DNA of 64,000 nt from an uncultured Nitrospira sp. (lineage in GTDB: Bacteria; Nitrospirota; Nitrospiria; Nitrospirales; Nitrospiraceae). Both the position numbers and the translations under genes were made by a program. Shown here piece by piece: positions 1 through 7,084 of this stretch (within the stretch, counting starts at the first letter, position 1; each line of letters starts with the position of its first letter). The stretch covers positions 272,648 to 336,647 of the forward strand of contig CABVRX010000001.1 of assembly GCA_902500825.1 (NCBI GenBank), in the 5' to 3' direction. The notes beneath the pieces were generated by a model. That model did not search any database. It saw nothing but the letters and a program-made list of their open reading frames with translations, and was not told the origin of the DNA.

Positions 1-454
1 CCTCGCGGGCTTGGTCGGCGGCTCGACCGGCCTGTTGGGCGCCTCGAAGTTCTTCAGCCTGGGCCACAGCAGCCGCATCGACCTCACTCACGCGTCGGCG
101 TGCCGCAATTCCCTCTGTTTCCAAGTCCGTCAGTCGTTTCGATCGTACAGCCAATTCGCCTTCGAGCGCCTTCACCCGTTCGCCCCGTGCGGTGAGCTCT
201 CGTTGGGCAGAGGAGTATAGGGTTTCGGACGACATGATCTTCTGTTCGAGAATCTGCATTGCCGACGTCTTCACCTTCAAATCGTGTGCCGTCGTCTCCA
301 GCGCCTGCTCCTTGGTTCGCAACTGATGGGCGAGATCGTCATAGGATTGCTCACTCGAATTCTTTGGAAGCCTTCGCAACAACCAACCGATCGCGACACC
401 AATTCCTGCCGCGATGAGAAGACATCCGACCATCTGACTAATCAGTGTGACCAT
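1..454 (-). CDS. Membrane-anchored coiled-coil protein, N-terminal part (runs off the window)
   Basis: The gene starts at ATG 454 on the minus strand and is still open at base 1, so only about 151 N-terminal residues are visible. An AAGGACGGA ribosome site lies just upstream, and the ATG at 461 is excluded by a stop after a few codons. Residues about 8-26 form one hydrophobic segment followed by RR, a likely inner-membrane anchor. The rest is charged coiled coil that closely matches the first 120 residues of the protein at 1485-3986 (shared stretches include LRTKEQALETT, EQKIMSSETL and RELTARGERVKALE). That copy lacks the membrane segment. The gene begins 14 bp after the OmpA-like gene stops, so the two are probably co-transcribed. 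Function is unknown; a structural envelope role is inferred. Confidence 0.85.
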   Translation of the reverse strand, partial: MVTLISQMVGCLLIAAGIGVAIGWLLRRLPKNSSEQSYDDLAHQLRTKEQALETTAHDLKVKTSAMQILEQKIMSSETLYSSAQRELTARGERVKALEGELAVRSKRLTDLETEGIAARRRVSEVDAAAVAQAEELRGAQQAGRAADQARE

Positions 455-468
455 ACGTCATTCCGTCC

Positions 469-1323
469 TTACATCAGTATTTCGATCCGTTCATTCCGTT
501 GGGGGCCTGATTGCTGTCTCCCATGGACGAGGGGGCGTGTCGAACCATAGCCGATTGTGGTAAACGAATTCGTGAGTCCGTTGGTGGTCAAGTACTGCTT
601 GACCGCTTCGGCGCGACGCCGGCTCAGTTGCAGATTGTACTCTGCCTCACCAACGGTATCGGTATGGGCCGAGATTTCAATCGGCATGGCCGGAGCTCTT
701 CTCAAGAGCGCGATAATTTGATCCAGCCCCGCCTGTCCTTTGGCGGTGATCACGGCACTCTTGGGTTCAAATTCGATCGAGGATTTCACCAGGACCTGAT
801 TCAGCAATAGCTGGAGTGCCGACAAGGGAACGGGTGTGGAAGAAGGTGAGGCAGCCGGCGTCACCACCACACGGTCTTCGATTCGCAAGCCCGCCCGTAT
901 CGCTGGGGAGACGGCTTGCAATACCTCGGCTTTCTCTCGGTGACCGACAACTTGGCCATTGACGACCAACGAACGGCCATCAATGATGATCGATCCCCGA
1001 TCAACCATCAAGCCCAAGACCGGCAAGAGTTGCGGAACCGTGTCCACCCACACGGCCGCCTTGACCTGCTTATCGACGATAAACTGGTCGATCACACGCA
1101 GTCGGGTTTTCGCAGCGAGTGTATGAGCCTGCTCAAGAATAGTGGCCTTAGTGCGTTCATTAGGCAACGAACCGCGAAAGACCAAGCTGCCTTGCTCGAC
1201 GCTGGCGTGAAAGCTGGCGGATGTCATGGCTAGCCGTGGCGAGGAGAGATGTCTCGGGATGCATACCCAGGCAAGAACAATCAGCGCAACGACACCGCCG
1301 GTAAGAATCCCCGCACGCCTCAT
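469..1323 (-). CDS. OmpA-family protein with N-terminal anchor and BON-like repeats
   Basis: A protein of 284 residues. Residues 8-22 are a hydrophobic anchor. Residues about 35-165 hold two similar alpha/beta segments that look like BON domains (VEQGSLVFRGSLPN and VDRGSIIIDGRSLVVNGQV). Residues about 175-284 are an OmpA C-terminal domain with HTDTVGEAEYN, LSRRRAEAVKQYL and a final NERIEI, the peptidoglycan-binding signature. The arrangement resembles the mycobacterial OmpATb/ArfA layout, so it may tether the envelope to peptidoglycan. The coiled-coil gene follows after 14 bp. A broken second copy lies at 4001-4209, and both share a conserved 41-bp upstream block. The family call is secure; the specific role is not known. 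Confidence 0.85.
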   Translation of the reverse strand: MRRAGILTGGVVALIVLAWVCIPRHLSSPRLAMTSASFHASVEQGSLVFRGSLPNERTKATILEQAHTLAAKTRLRVIDQFIVDKQVKAAVWVDTVPQLLPVLGLMVDRGSIIIDGRSLVVNGQVVGHREKAEVLQAVSPAIRAGLRIEDRVVVTPAASPSSTPVPLSALQLLLNQVLVKSSIEFEPKSAVITAKGQAGLDQIIALLRRAPAMPIEISAHTDTVGEAEYNLQLSRRRAEAVKQYLTTNGLTNSFTTIGYGSTRPLVHGRQQSGPQRNERIEILM

Positions 1324-1340
1324 GAAATCAACTCGTTGAT

Positions 1341-1381
1341 GATGTACCTATTGGGGTGCGACGCGGCACGGTACCACATTT
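1341..1381 (-). promoter_or_regulatory. Conserved 41-bp block upstream of the OmpA-like gene
   Basis: This block differs at only 4 of 41 bases from 4230-4270 upstream of the broken second copy, although the flanking bases differ more. On the minus strand it reads AAATGTGGTACCGTGCC, then CGTCGCACCCCAATAGG, ending about 18 bp before the start codon. It contains GTGC...GCAC arms. It is probably a promoter with an operator or untranslated leader element. No clear -35/-10 pair was identified. Confidence 0.5.
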
Positions 1382-1455
1382 AATAATAAATCTACAGCCG
1401 GTTGGTTGAAGGATTTGATGAGGCGGGCCAAGCAGGGGAGTCATCGTATAGAGAC

Positions 1456-1472
1456 ACGCGGGAAAACCGCGT
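1456..1472 (-). terminator. Possible weak terminator hairpin after the coiled-coil gene
   Basis: ACGCGG and CCGCGT flank a 5-base loop just downstream of the coiled-coil gene that ends at 1485. There is no T-run on the minus strand, so Rho-independent termination is uncertain. Confidence 0.25.
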
Positions 1473-1484
1473 ATCGTGAGGTTG

Positions 1485-3986
1485 CTATACCCGTTCCCCA
1501 TATTTTCGGTAGTGTTGCTTCTTGGCGTCGGCGATCCAATCATCCCGCTTAATGCGCTCAGGATCGGTATCGAGCTTTTTGGCGATCTTCTGAATATCTT
1601 CCGGCTTCCAACGGGCAATTTGGATAAACGTGCGGGTGCCCATCTTATTGAGGGTATCTGCAAGGACAGGCCCGATCCCATGGATCTTTTTGAGATCATC
1701 CTCCTGCTTGTCCTTACTGATCTTGGGCGGTCCTCCTTGGGAACTCAGCGTGGCTCCATTCTGACGGGCCTGGCGAGGTCCCGCCTTTGCCGGAGCTACT
1801 TTTGCCGGCACTGCTGCTTTTTCACGAAGGGTCCCTCGCAGTTCTTTGAGACGTTGTTGCAGGCGATTGATCTGCTCGTCTTTCCCAGGAATACTCTGTA
1901 CCTCTTGCGTGAGATTCCGACGTTCCGCTTGAAGATCGTGTAACTGACGGTTGAGGTTCGCAATCTGTTCGTCTCGTCCTTGCAGCTGTTGCGCATTGAG
2001 CAGAAGTTGCTCGCGGAGTTGCTCCTGCGCCGCGCATTGCTCTTGGAGCGTGACCACTTCAGACTGGTGTTCTTGAACCGTGCGTGCGTATTTCTTTTCC
2101 CATTCTTTGAGCTCTGTTCCCTTCTCACGGAGGAGGTTGGTGGTTGGCATGAGCTCGTCGATCCGACGGTCGCGTTCTGCCAGGGACTTTTCGAGCTGCT
2201 TGAGGACTCCCCGATGGGCCGCTTCCCGGTCACTCAATTCGACCTCCAGCTGATGCACGCGGGCTTGTGTCGATTCCAGCTTCTCGACCTGGGCACGGAG
2301 TCGGTCTCGGCCGGCAAGGTCTTTGTTGAGTTGGGCGATCTGTTCGCGGAGGACGCGAATCTCCTCCTTTTGAACCTCACGGGCCTGCTCGGCGGTCCGA
2401 CAGGCCTCCAGGGCATCCTGGACTTCATCCGCCTGAGCGGCCGCAAGCGAATCGAACTCACTGACCCGCCGGTCTCGCTCCGCAATGGATTGTTCCAGCT
2501 GCTGGATCGTGCCGCGATGGACCGCTTCTCGATCACTCGATTCGACCTCGAGCTGATGCACACGATCTTGCACCAAGGCCAACCTCTCTACTTCAGCGCG
2601 CAGTCGGTCTCGATCGGCGAGCCCTTCATTGAGTTGGGCGATCTGGTCGCGCAGCACCCGGATTTCCTCCTTCAAGACGTCCTGGGCTTGCTCAGCCGTT
2701 CGACTGGCTTGTTGCGCTTCGTGGAGTTTGTCCGTCTGAGCTGCCGTGCTCGCATCGAACTTGTTGATCCGACGATCGCGTTCCGCCAGGGACTGTTCAA
2801 ACTGCTTGAGGACTCCCCGATGGGCTGCTTCCCGGTCACTCAATTCGACCTCCAGCTGATGCACACGATCTTGGACCTTGGATAGCTTCTCCAAGTGGGC
2901 ACGGAGGCGATCCCGATCGGTGAGATCTTTATTGAGTTGTGTGATCTGGTCTCGCAGTACCCGGTTTTCCTCTTTCAAGACCTCCTGAGTTTGTTCAGCG
3001 GTCTGACACGCCTGTTGGGCCCCACGCACTTCATCCAGCTGAGCAACCGCGCTCGCATTGAACTCACTGATCCGCCCATCGCGTTCCGCAAGCGACTGTT
3101 CGAACTGCTGGAGCGCTCCTCGATGCGCTGCCTCCCGATTACTCAATTCGACCTCGAGCTGATGCACACGATCTTGCACCGACGCCAGCTTCTCCAGATG
3201 GGCACGGAGGCGATCCCGATCGGCGAGATCTTTATTGAGTTGTGTGATCTGGTCTCGCAGCACCCGGATTTCCTCTTTCAAGACCTCCTGGGTTTGCTCG
3301 GCAGTGTGACAAGTCTGTTGAGCCCCGCGAAGCTCGTCCATATGGACGGCCATATTCTTATCGAACTCACTGATCCGCCCATCGCGCTCTGCAAGCGACT
3401 GTTCGAACTGCTGGAGCGCCCCTCGATGAGCTGCCTCTCGATCACTCAGCTCAACTTCTAATTGATGGACCCGGTCTTGCATCGACTCAAGCTTCTCGAC
3501 TCGGGCACGGAAATGGTCCCGATCGACGAGGCCTTCGTTGAGTTGGGCGATATGCTCGCGCAGGACACGGATTTCCTCCTTCGAGACCTCGTGGGCCTGT
3601 TCGGCGACCTGATAGGCCTGTTGAGCTCCACGGAGCTCGTTGGCCAGGGCACTCACGGTTGCGCTGAGCTCACCCACGCGTTGGCGTGCTGCAACTCCTT
3701 CAGATTCCAAGTCTGTCAGTTGTTTCGATTGTGCAGCCACTTCTGCTTCAAGCGCCTTCACTCGCTCGCCACGCGCGGTGAGCTCTCGCTGGGTTGAGGT
3801 GAAGAGCGTCTCAGACGACATGATTTTCTGTTCAAGCATCTGCATTGCCGCATTCTTGACCTTCAACTCGTGCGACGTCGTTTCCAGCGCCTGTTCTTTC
3901 GTACGCAACAAATTAGCGAGCTGCTGGCATTGTTGCTCGAACGAACTCTTAGAATTTTGCTGCAACCATCTGTTCAGTGTGCTCAT
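1485..3986 (-). CDS. Long coiled-coil protein with five 101-residue repeats and C-terminal HhH domain
   Basis: A protein of 833 residues. The start is ATG 3986 with AAGGAC upstream, at the same 14-bp spacing from the OmpA remnant as in the other copy. Residues 1-117 are coiled coil without a membrane segment. Residues about 118-622 are five head-to-tail repeats of 101 residues, each with EEIRVLR, QDRVHQLEVE and EQSLAERDRRI. Residues about 623-750 are more coiled coil with a basic, Ala/Pro-rich linker. Residues about 763-833 are a compact domain beginning DDLKKIHGIGPVLADTL, a helix-hairpin-helix of the kind labelled H3TH/flap-endonuclease-like (COG3743), often found at the C-terminus of unrelated proteins. 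The role is unknown. A long rod ending in a possible nucleic-acid or protein-binding head is an inference. Confidence 0.85.
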   Translation of the reverse strand: MSTLNRWLQQNSKSSFEQQCQQLANLLRTKEQALETTSHELKVKNAAMQMLEQKIMSSETLFTSTQRELTARGERVKALEAEVAAQSKQLTDLESEGVAARQRVGELSATVSALANELRGAQQAYQVAEQAHEVSKEEIRVLREHIAQLNEGLVDRDHFRARVEKLESMQDRVHQLEVELSDREAAHRGALQQFEQSLAERDGRISEFDKNMAVHMDELRGAQQTCHTAEQTQEVLKEEIRVLRDQITQLNKDLADRDRLRAHLEKLASVQDRVHQLEVELSNREAAHRGALQQFEQSLAERDGRISEFNASAVAQLDEVRGAQQACQTAEQTQEVLKEENRVLRDQITQLNKDLTDRDRLRAHLEKLSKVQDRVHQLEVELSDREAAHRGVLKQFEQSLAERDRRINKFDASTAAQTDKLHEAQQASRTAEQAQDVLKEEIRVLRDQIAQLNEGLADRDRLRAEVERLALVQDRVHQLEVESSDREAVHRGTIQQLEQSIAERDRRVSEFDSLAAAQADEVQDALEACRTAEQAREVQKEEIRVLREQIAQLNKDLAGRDRLRAQVEKLESTQARVHQLEVELSDREAAHRGVLKQLEKSLAERDRRIDELMPTTNLLREKGTELKEWEKKYARTVQEHQSEVVTLQEQCAAQEQLREQLLLNAQQLQGRDEQIANLNRQLHDLQAERRNLTQEVQSIPGKDEQINRLQQRLKELRGTLREKAAVPAKVAPAKAGPRQARQNGATLSSQGGPPKISKDKQEDDLKKIHGIGPVLADTLNKMGTRTFIQIARWKPEDIQKIAKKLDTDPERIKRDDWIADAKKQHYRKYGERV
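2121..3635 (-). repeat. Five tandem 303-bp coding repeats
   Basis: The repeats encode five 101-residue units of the coiled-coil protein (residues 118-622). Recurring DNA such as the stretches encoding QDRVHQLEVE is nearly identical between units, so copy number could change by recombination or be mis-assembled. Confidence 0.85.
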
Positions 3987-4000
3987 AGTGCATTCAGTCC

Positions 4001-4209
4001 TTACATCAACAATTCAATATGATGGTTCCGTTGAAGACTTGTTTGATGTCTCCCATAAACACCAAATTGCCTCGTTCGAAGCTTGTGTGGAAGGTGGCGG
4101 AAACCATGGTCGTAGACCGTGGCGAAGAGGAGAAGTGCCGCGGGATATACACGACGACAAGGAACATCAACGCAACGACACCGCTGGTGAGAATCTCCGC
4201 ACACCTCAT
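4001..4209 (-). pseudogene. Remnant of a second OmpA-like gene (large internal deletion)
   Basis: From ATG 4209 the frame reads MRCAEILTSGVVAL and VYIPRHFSSSPR, then FERGNLVFMGD. This matches residues 1-51 of the intact protein at 469-1323. The last 19 codons match its C-terminus (VYGRHQTSLQRNHHIELLM against VHGRQQSGPQRNERIEILM) but lie in another frame and end at the stop at 4003-4001. About 215 codons, including both BON-like segments and nearly all of the OmpA domain, are missing, and the junction near 4055 is out of frame. The flanks are intact: the 41-bp upstream block and the 14-bp spacer to the coiled-coil gene. Confidence 0.85.
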
Positions 4210-4229
4210 GAGATCAGCCCACTGTAGAC

Positions 4230-4270
4230 GATGTACCTATTAGGGTGCGACGGGGCACCGTATCACATTT
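4230..4270 (-). promoter_or_regulatory. Second copy of the conserved 41-bp upstream block
   Basis: It matches 1341-1381 at 37 of 41 bases. Because the gene directly behind it is broken, this copy probably now drives the coiled-coil gene at 1485-3986. The non-coding stretch 4210-4543 holds this block and the hairpin at 4478-4503; nothing else was recognised there. Confidence 0.5.
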
Positions 4271-4477
4271 GATCATGAATGTACTAGGGCAAGATTTGCA
4301 GCTGAAGCAGGCGGCGGCACAGGCTCTCTCCTGGGAAGTACGCCGTGGTGTACCACAGCGTCATCGATCGGTTAGGCGCTGAGTGGTAAAGCGCATCCCA
4401 CGAGACTGAGCCTATAACAATGAGGGGTTACAGGATGGCCGCACTACTGTATGAACGAGCTGGGCTGAAGTACGTGT

Positions 4478-4503
4478 GGGCTCACCGTATGAATGGTGAG
4501 CCC
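4478..4503 (-). terminator. Perfect 9-bp hairpin after the RsbR-N-like gene
   Basis: GGGCTCACC and GGTGAGCCC flank an 8-base loop 40 bp downstream of the stop of the gene at 4544. No T-run follows on either strand, so it may act as an mRNA 3' end or a Rho-assisted terminator. Confidence 0.4.
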
Positions 4504-4543
4504 GTAGGTGTATGGGACACAGAAATTCCGCTTGTGTAGAAAC

Positions 4544-5029
4544 CTACGCGTGCACTTTCTGATGATCGTCTCTCCGCCTACGGAGATTCGTTCCGATGCG
4601 AGTACGCTCCTTCTCATACCCCACCGCCGTGTAGTACAACGCGCGGTCAAAAAATTGACTTAAGACATGCATCAGCTCCAACTCGCCGTGTAGTTCGACT
4701 GCGCTATCCGATAACCCTTCACGCTGAACAAAGGCAGTCATGTGCTCTCTGGTGGCGGTGATGGCCCAGAGGAAATGGCTATAGGCGACGCCCTGGGTGG
4801 CTCGCCTCGCCCCGAGCTCTGTGTAACGGCGCTCGATCTCGGTCTCAGTCATGTCCATCAGCCAGTTATTCAGATTCTGGTAGATTTCGCGGGTGCGGGC
4901 TTGGAGCTCGTCTGGTGGGACTTTGCGGAGATCGCTACAGCGTGGAGAGTTCCACACTTTCTCGCTGAGCTCGTGCGCAAGTTTTTCGGAGTTTTTCTCG
5001 ATCAGCCTCACCAATCGGCCAGCCAGCAT
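4544..5029 (-). CDS. RsbR-type N-terminal sensor-like protein, stand-alone
   Basis: A 161-residue helical, soluble protein. The start at ATG 5029 is supported by GGAGGTGCGCTATG; the longer frame to 5086 has no ribosome site. It starts MLAGRLVRLIEKNSEKLA and contains NWLMDMTETEIERRYTELG, then SHFLWAITATREHM. This pattern resembles the RsbRD N-terminal (RsbT co-antagonist) domain, a non-haem globin-like helical fold. The STAS domain that normally follows in stressosome proteins is absent, so it is not a full RsbR. The C-terminus is very basic (LRRRRDDHQK). It stands alone, divergent from purH. The family call is moderate and the role, possibly signal sensing, is inferred. Confidence 0.65.
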   Translation of the reverse strand: MLAGRLVRLIEKNSEKLAHELSEKVWNSPRCSDLRKVPPDELQARTREIYQNLNNWLMDMTETEIERRYTELGARRATQGVAYSHFLWAITATREHMTAFVQREGLSDSAVELHGELELMHVLSQFFDRALYYTAVGYEKERTRIGTNLRRRRDDHQKVHA

Positions 5030-5282
5030 AGCGCACCTCCATAAGTGAGTGGTTACGTAGGGGAATGCATGGGGACTCCTCACCACACTGCCAACGACAT
5101 TACTTCAATGATAGCACCAACGTCAATGACACGTTTGTCGGGGCTGGCAGGTTCCGTGCGTTACTTGATGTCCTCGAATATACCCTGCAAGGGGAAGGTC
5201 GGCTTCGACTGTCGCCGCCGAACCTCGTCACAGCCCAAAGAGGCTTTCTCTCACATAAGACACTACCGGCCCACCTGTCGCC

Positions 5283-5311
5283 TTGAACTTACCCCACCCA
5301 TTTGCTATCCT
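5283..5311 (+). promoter_or_regulatory. Sigma-70-type promoter of purH
   Basis: TTGAAC (5283-5288) and TATCCT (5306-5311) are separated by exactly 17 bp and lie 62 bp before the purH start. This is the best housekeeping promoter match seen in the window. The rest of the 344-bp gap between 5029 and 5374 shows no recognisable gene. Confidence 0.6.
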
Positions 5312-5373
5312 TTGTGGTCCTTCGTAGCCGACATATCTCTTCCACCGTACACACGATCTTAAGGAGTACTCAC

Positions 5374-6927
5374 ATGGCCAGCATCAAGCGGGCGTTGATC
5401 AGTGTTTCTGATAAGACCGGAGTCATCGAGATGGCCAAAGGTTTGGAAGCGCTTGGGGCGGAAATTTTGTCCACGGGAGGGACGGCCAAAGCGTTGCGCG
5501 ACGCCGGGGTGAAGGTCACGGATGTCGCGGCCTATACGGGATCGCCGGAGATTCTCGATGGCCGAGTGAAAACGTTGCACCCCAAGATTCATGGCGGTTT
5601 GCTGGGACGTCGGTCGCTTCCGGCGCATGTCGAGCAGATGAATCAACATGGGATCGGTCCAATCGATGTGGTCGTGGTTAATCTCTATCCCTTTGAAGCC
5701 ACGATCGCCAAACCCAACTGTCGTTTTGATGATGCTATTGAAAATATCGATATCGGCGGCCCGTCCATGTTGCGGTCGGCGGCCAAGAATCATGATGATG
5801 TGTTGGTCGTTGTCGATCCGGCCGATTATTCGCGCGTGCTGGAGGCCGTGAACGGCAATACGGTGACACCCGCGCTGCGCCGTGAGTTGGCGATGAAGGT
5901 CTTCCAGCATACGTCGCGCTATGATGGGTTGATCGCGGGTTATTTGGAGAAGCATGCGAAAGGCGGAGAGGTCAAATTCCCCAAAGTATTGTCGTTTCAA
6001 TTTGAGTTGGCCGAGGCCCTCCGCTACGGAGAAAATCCCCACCAACAAGGCGCGTTTTATCGCGAATTGGACAGCAAGGAGCCATCGGTTTCTCGCGGGA
6101 AAATCTTGCATGGCAAGGCGATGTCTTACAATAACTTCCTCGATGCGAATTCCGCGCTCGAGCTGGTGAAGGAATATGAGGAGACGGCCGTCGCGATCAT
6201 CAAACACAACAATCCCTGTGGTGCGGCGCTCGGTGAGACGCCGGTAGAGGCGTATGTCAAGGCGAGGGAGACAGATCCCGTGTCTGCCTTCGGCGGCGTG
6301 ATTGCCTTCAACCGACCGGTGGATATGGCGGCTGCCAAAGAAATTACGTCCACGTTTGTTGAGGTCGTGATCGCTCCAGGATTTGCTGAAGATGCATTGA
6401 CCGAATTGAAGCGGAAGAAGGATCTGCGTTTATTGGACGTGGGTCCCTTGACGAAGGTGAAACAGGAGGGGTTCGACCTGAAGAAACTTGTCGGCGGGCT
6501 CATCGTACAGGATCGCGATCTCGGAGCCTTATCGGATCTTCGGACACTTACCGTGCCGACCATCCGTAAGCCGACGGATGAAGAATATGCGGCGTGTGCC
6601 TTTGCCTGGAAAGTTTGCAAACATGTCAAGTCTAACGCCATCATCTATGCCAAGCCCGGCCAGACCGTCGGCATCGGGGCAGGACAAATGAGCCGTGTGG
6701 ATTCCGTGAAGTTGGCGGCGATGAAAGCCCAAATGCCGGTCAAAGGCTGCATCATGGCTTCAGACGCGTTCTTTCCGTTCCGCGATGGTCTCGATGCCGC
6801 GGCTGAAGTCGGTATTACGGCCGTCATTCAACCAGGCGGATCGATCCGAGACGCAGAAATCGTCAAAGCCGCGGATGAACATGGGATGACGATGATTCTC
6901 ACCGCCATGCGCCACTTCCGCCACTGA
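5374..6927 (+). CDS. purH: Bifunctional AICAR formyltransferase/IMP cyclohydrolase
   Basis: The enzyme catalyses the last two steps of IMP synthesis: it formylates AICAR with 10-formyl-tetrahydrofolate, then closes the ring. It has 517 residues, the normal length. The start is ATG 5374 with AAGGAG 7 bp upstream; the upstream extension to 5302 overlaps the promoter. Residues 1 to about 195 are the MGS-like cyclohydrolase domain (RALISVSDKTG, HPKIHGGLLGRR, NIDIGGPSMLRSAAKN). The remainder is the transformylase domain, with the KHNNPCG Lys-His pair and SDAFFPFRDGLD. purD follows about 160 bp later on the same strand, so a purine pair is likely. Confidence 0.97.
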   Translation: MASIKRALISVSDKTGVIEMAKGLEALGAEILSTGGTAKALRDAGVKVTDVAAYTGSPEILDGRVKTLHPKIHGGLLGRRSLPAHVEQMNQHGIGPIDVVVVNLYPFEATIAKPNCRFDDAIENIDIGGPSMLRSAAKNHDDVLVVVDPADYSRVLEAVNGNTVTPALRRELAMKVFQHTSRYDGLIAGYLEKHAKGGEVKFPKVLSFQFELAEALRYGENPHQQGAFYRELDSKEPSVSRGKILHGKAMSYNNFLDANSALELVKEYEETAVAIIKHNNPCGAALGETPVEAYVKARETDPVSAFGGVIAFNRPVDMAAAKEITSTFVEVVIAPGFAEDALTELKRKKDLRLLDVGPLTKVKQEGFDLKKLVGGLIVQDRDLGALSDLRTLTVPTIRKPTDEEYAACAFAWKVCKHVKSNAIIYAKPGQTVGIGAGQMSRVDSVKLAAMKAQMPVKGCIMASDAFFPFRDGLDAAAEVGITAVIQPGGSIRDAEIVKAADEHGMTMILTAMRHFRH

Positions 6928-6932
6928 TTGGA

Positions 6933-7047
6933 TGTTGAAAACAGCCGCCAGCGGCGTTCTCGCATCGCTCAGCGCCTCAACGTACTCGCAAGCTGTACGC
7001 CTCGGCACTTTGCTCGCTGCGGCCTTGCCGGTGACTCGTTTTGAACA
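6933..7047. repeat. Imperfect inverted-repeat element between purH and purD
   Basis: The ends mirror each other: TGTTGAAAACAGCCGCC at the left and, reversed, TGTTCAAAACGAGTCACCGG at the right. A smaller hairpin, GTAC...GTAC around CGCAAGCT, sits in the middle. The whole of about 115 bp could fold into one stem. It resembles short interspersed palindromic elements that I recall as common in Nitrospira intergenic regions, but only one copy was noticed in this window. Confidence 0.5.
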
Positions 7048-7084
7048 TTCTCAACTTCACGCATTCTTTTTCTAAGAAGGCACC

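Noticed and set aside
1980-3797. Long plus-strand open frames across the coiled-coil gene
   Set aside because: They are antisense shadows of a repetitive GC-rich gene and carry no family motif.
4300-4450. Possible tRNA or small RNA in the 4.3 kb gap
   Set aside because: No cloverleaf, GTTCGA loop or CCA end was found.
5359-6207. A 282-codon minus-strand frame inside purH
   Set aside because: It overlaps a full-length enzyme with clear motifs and has no ribosome site.
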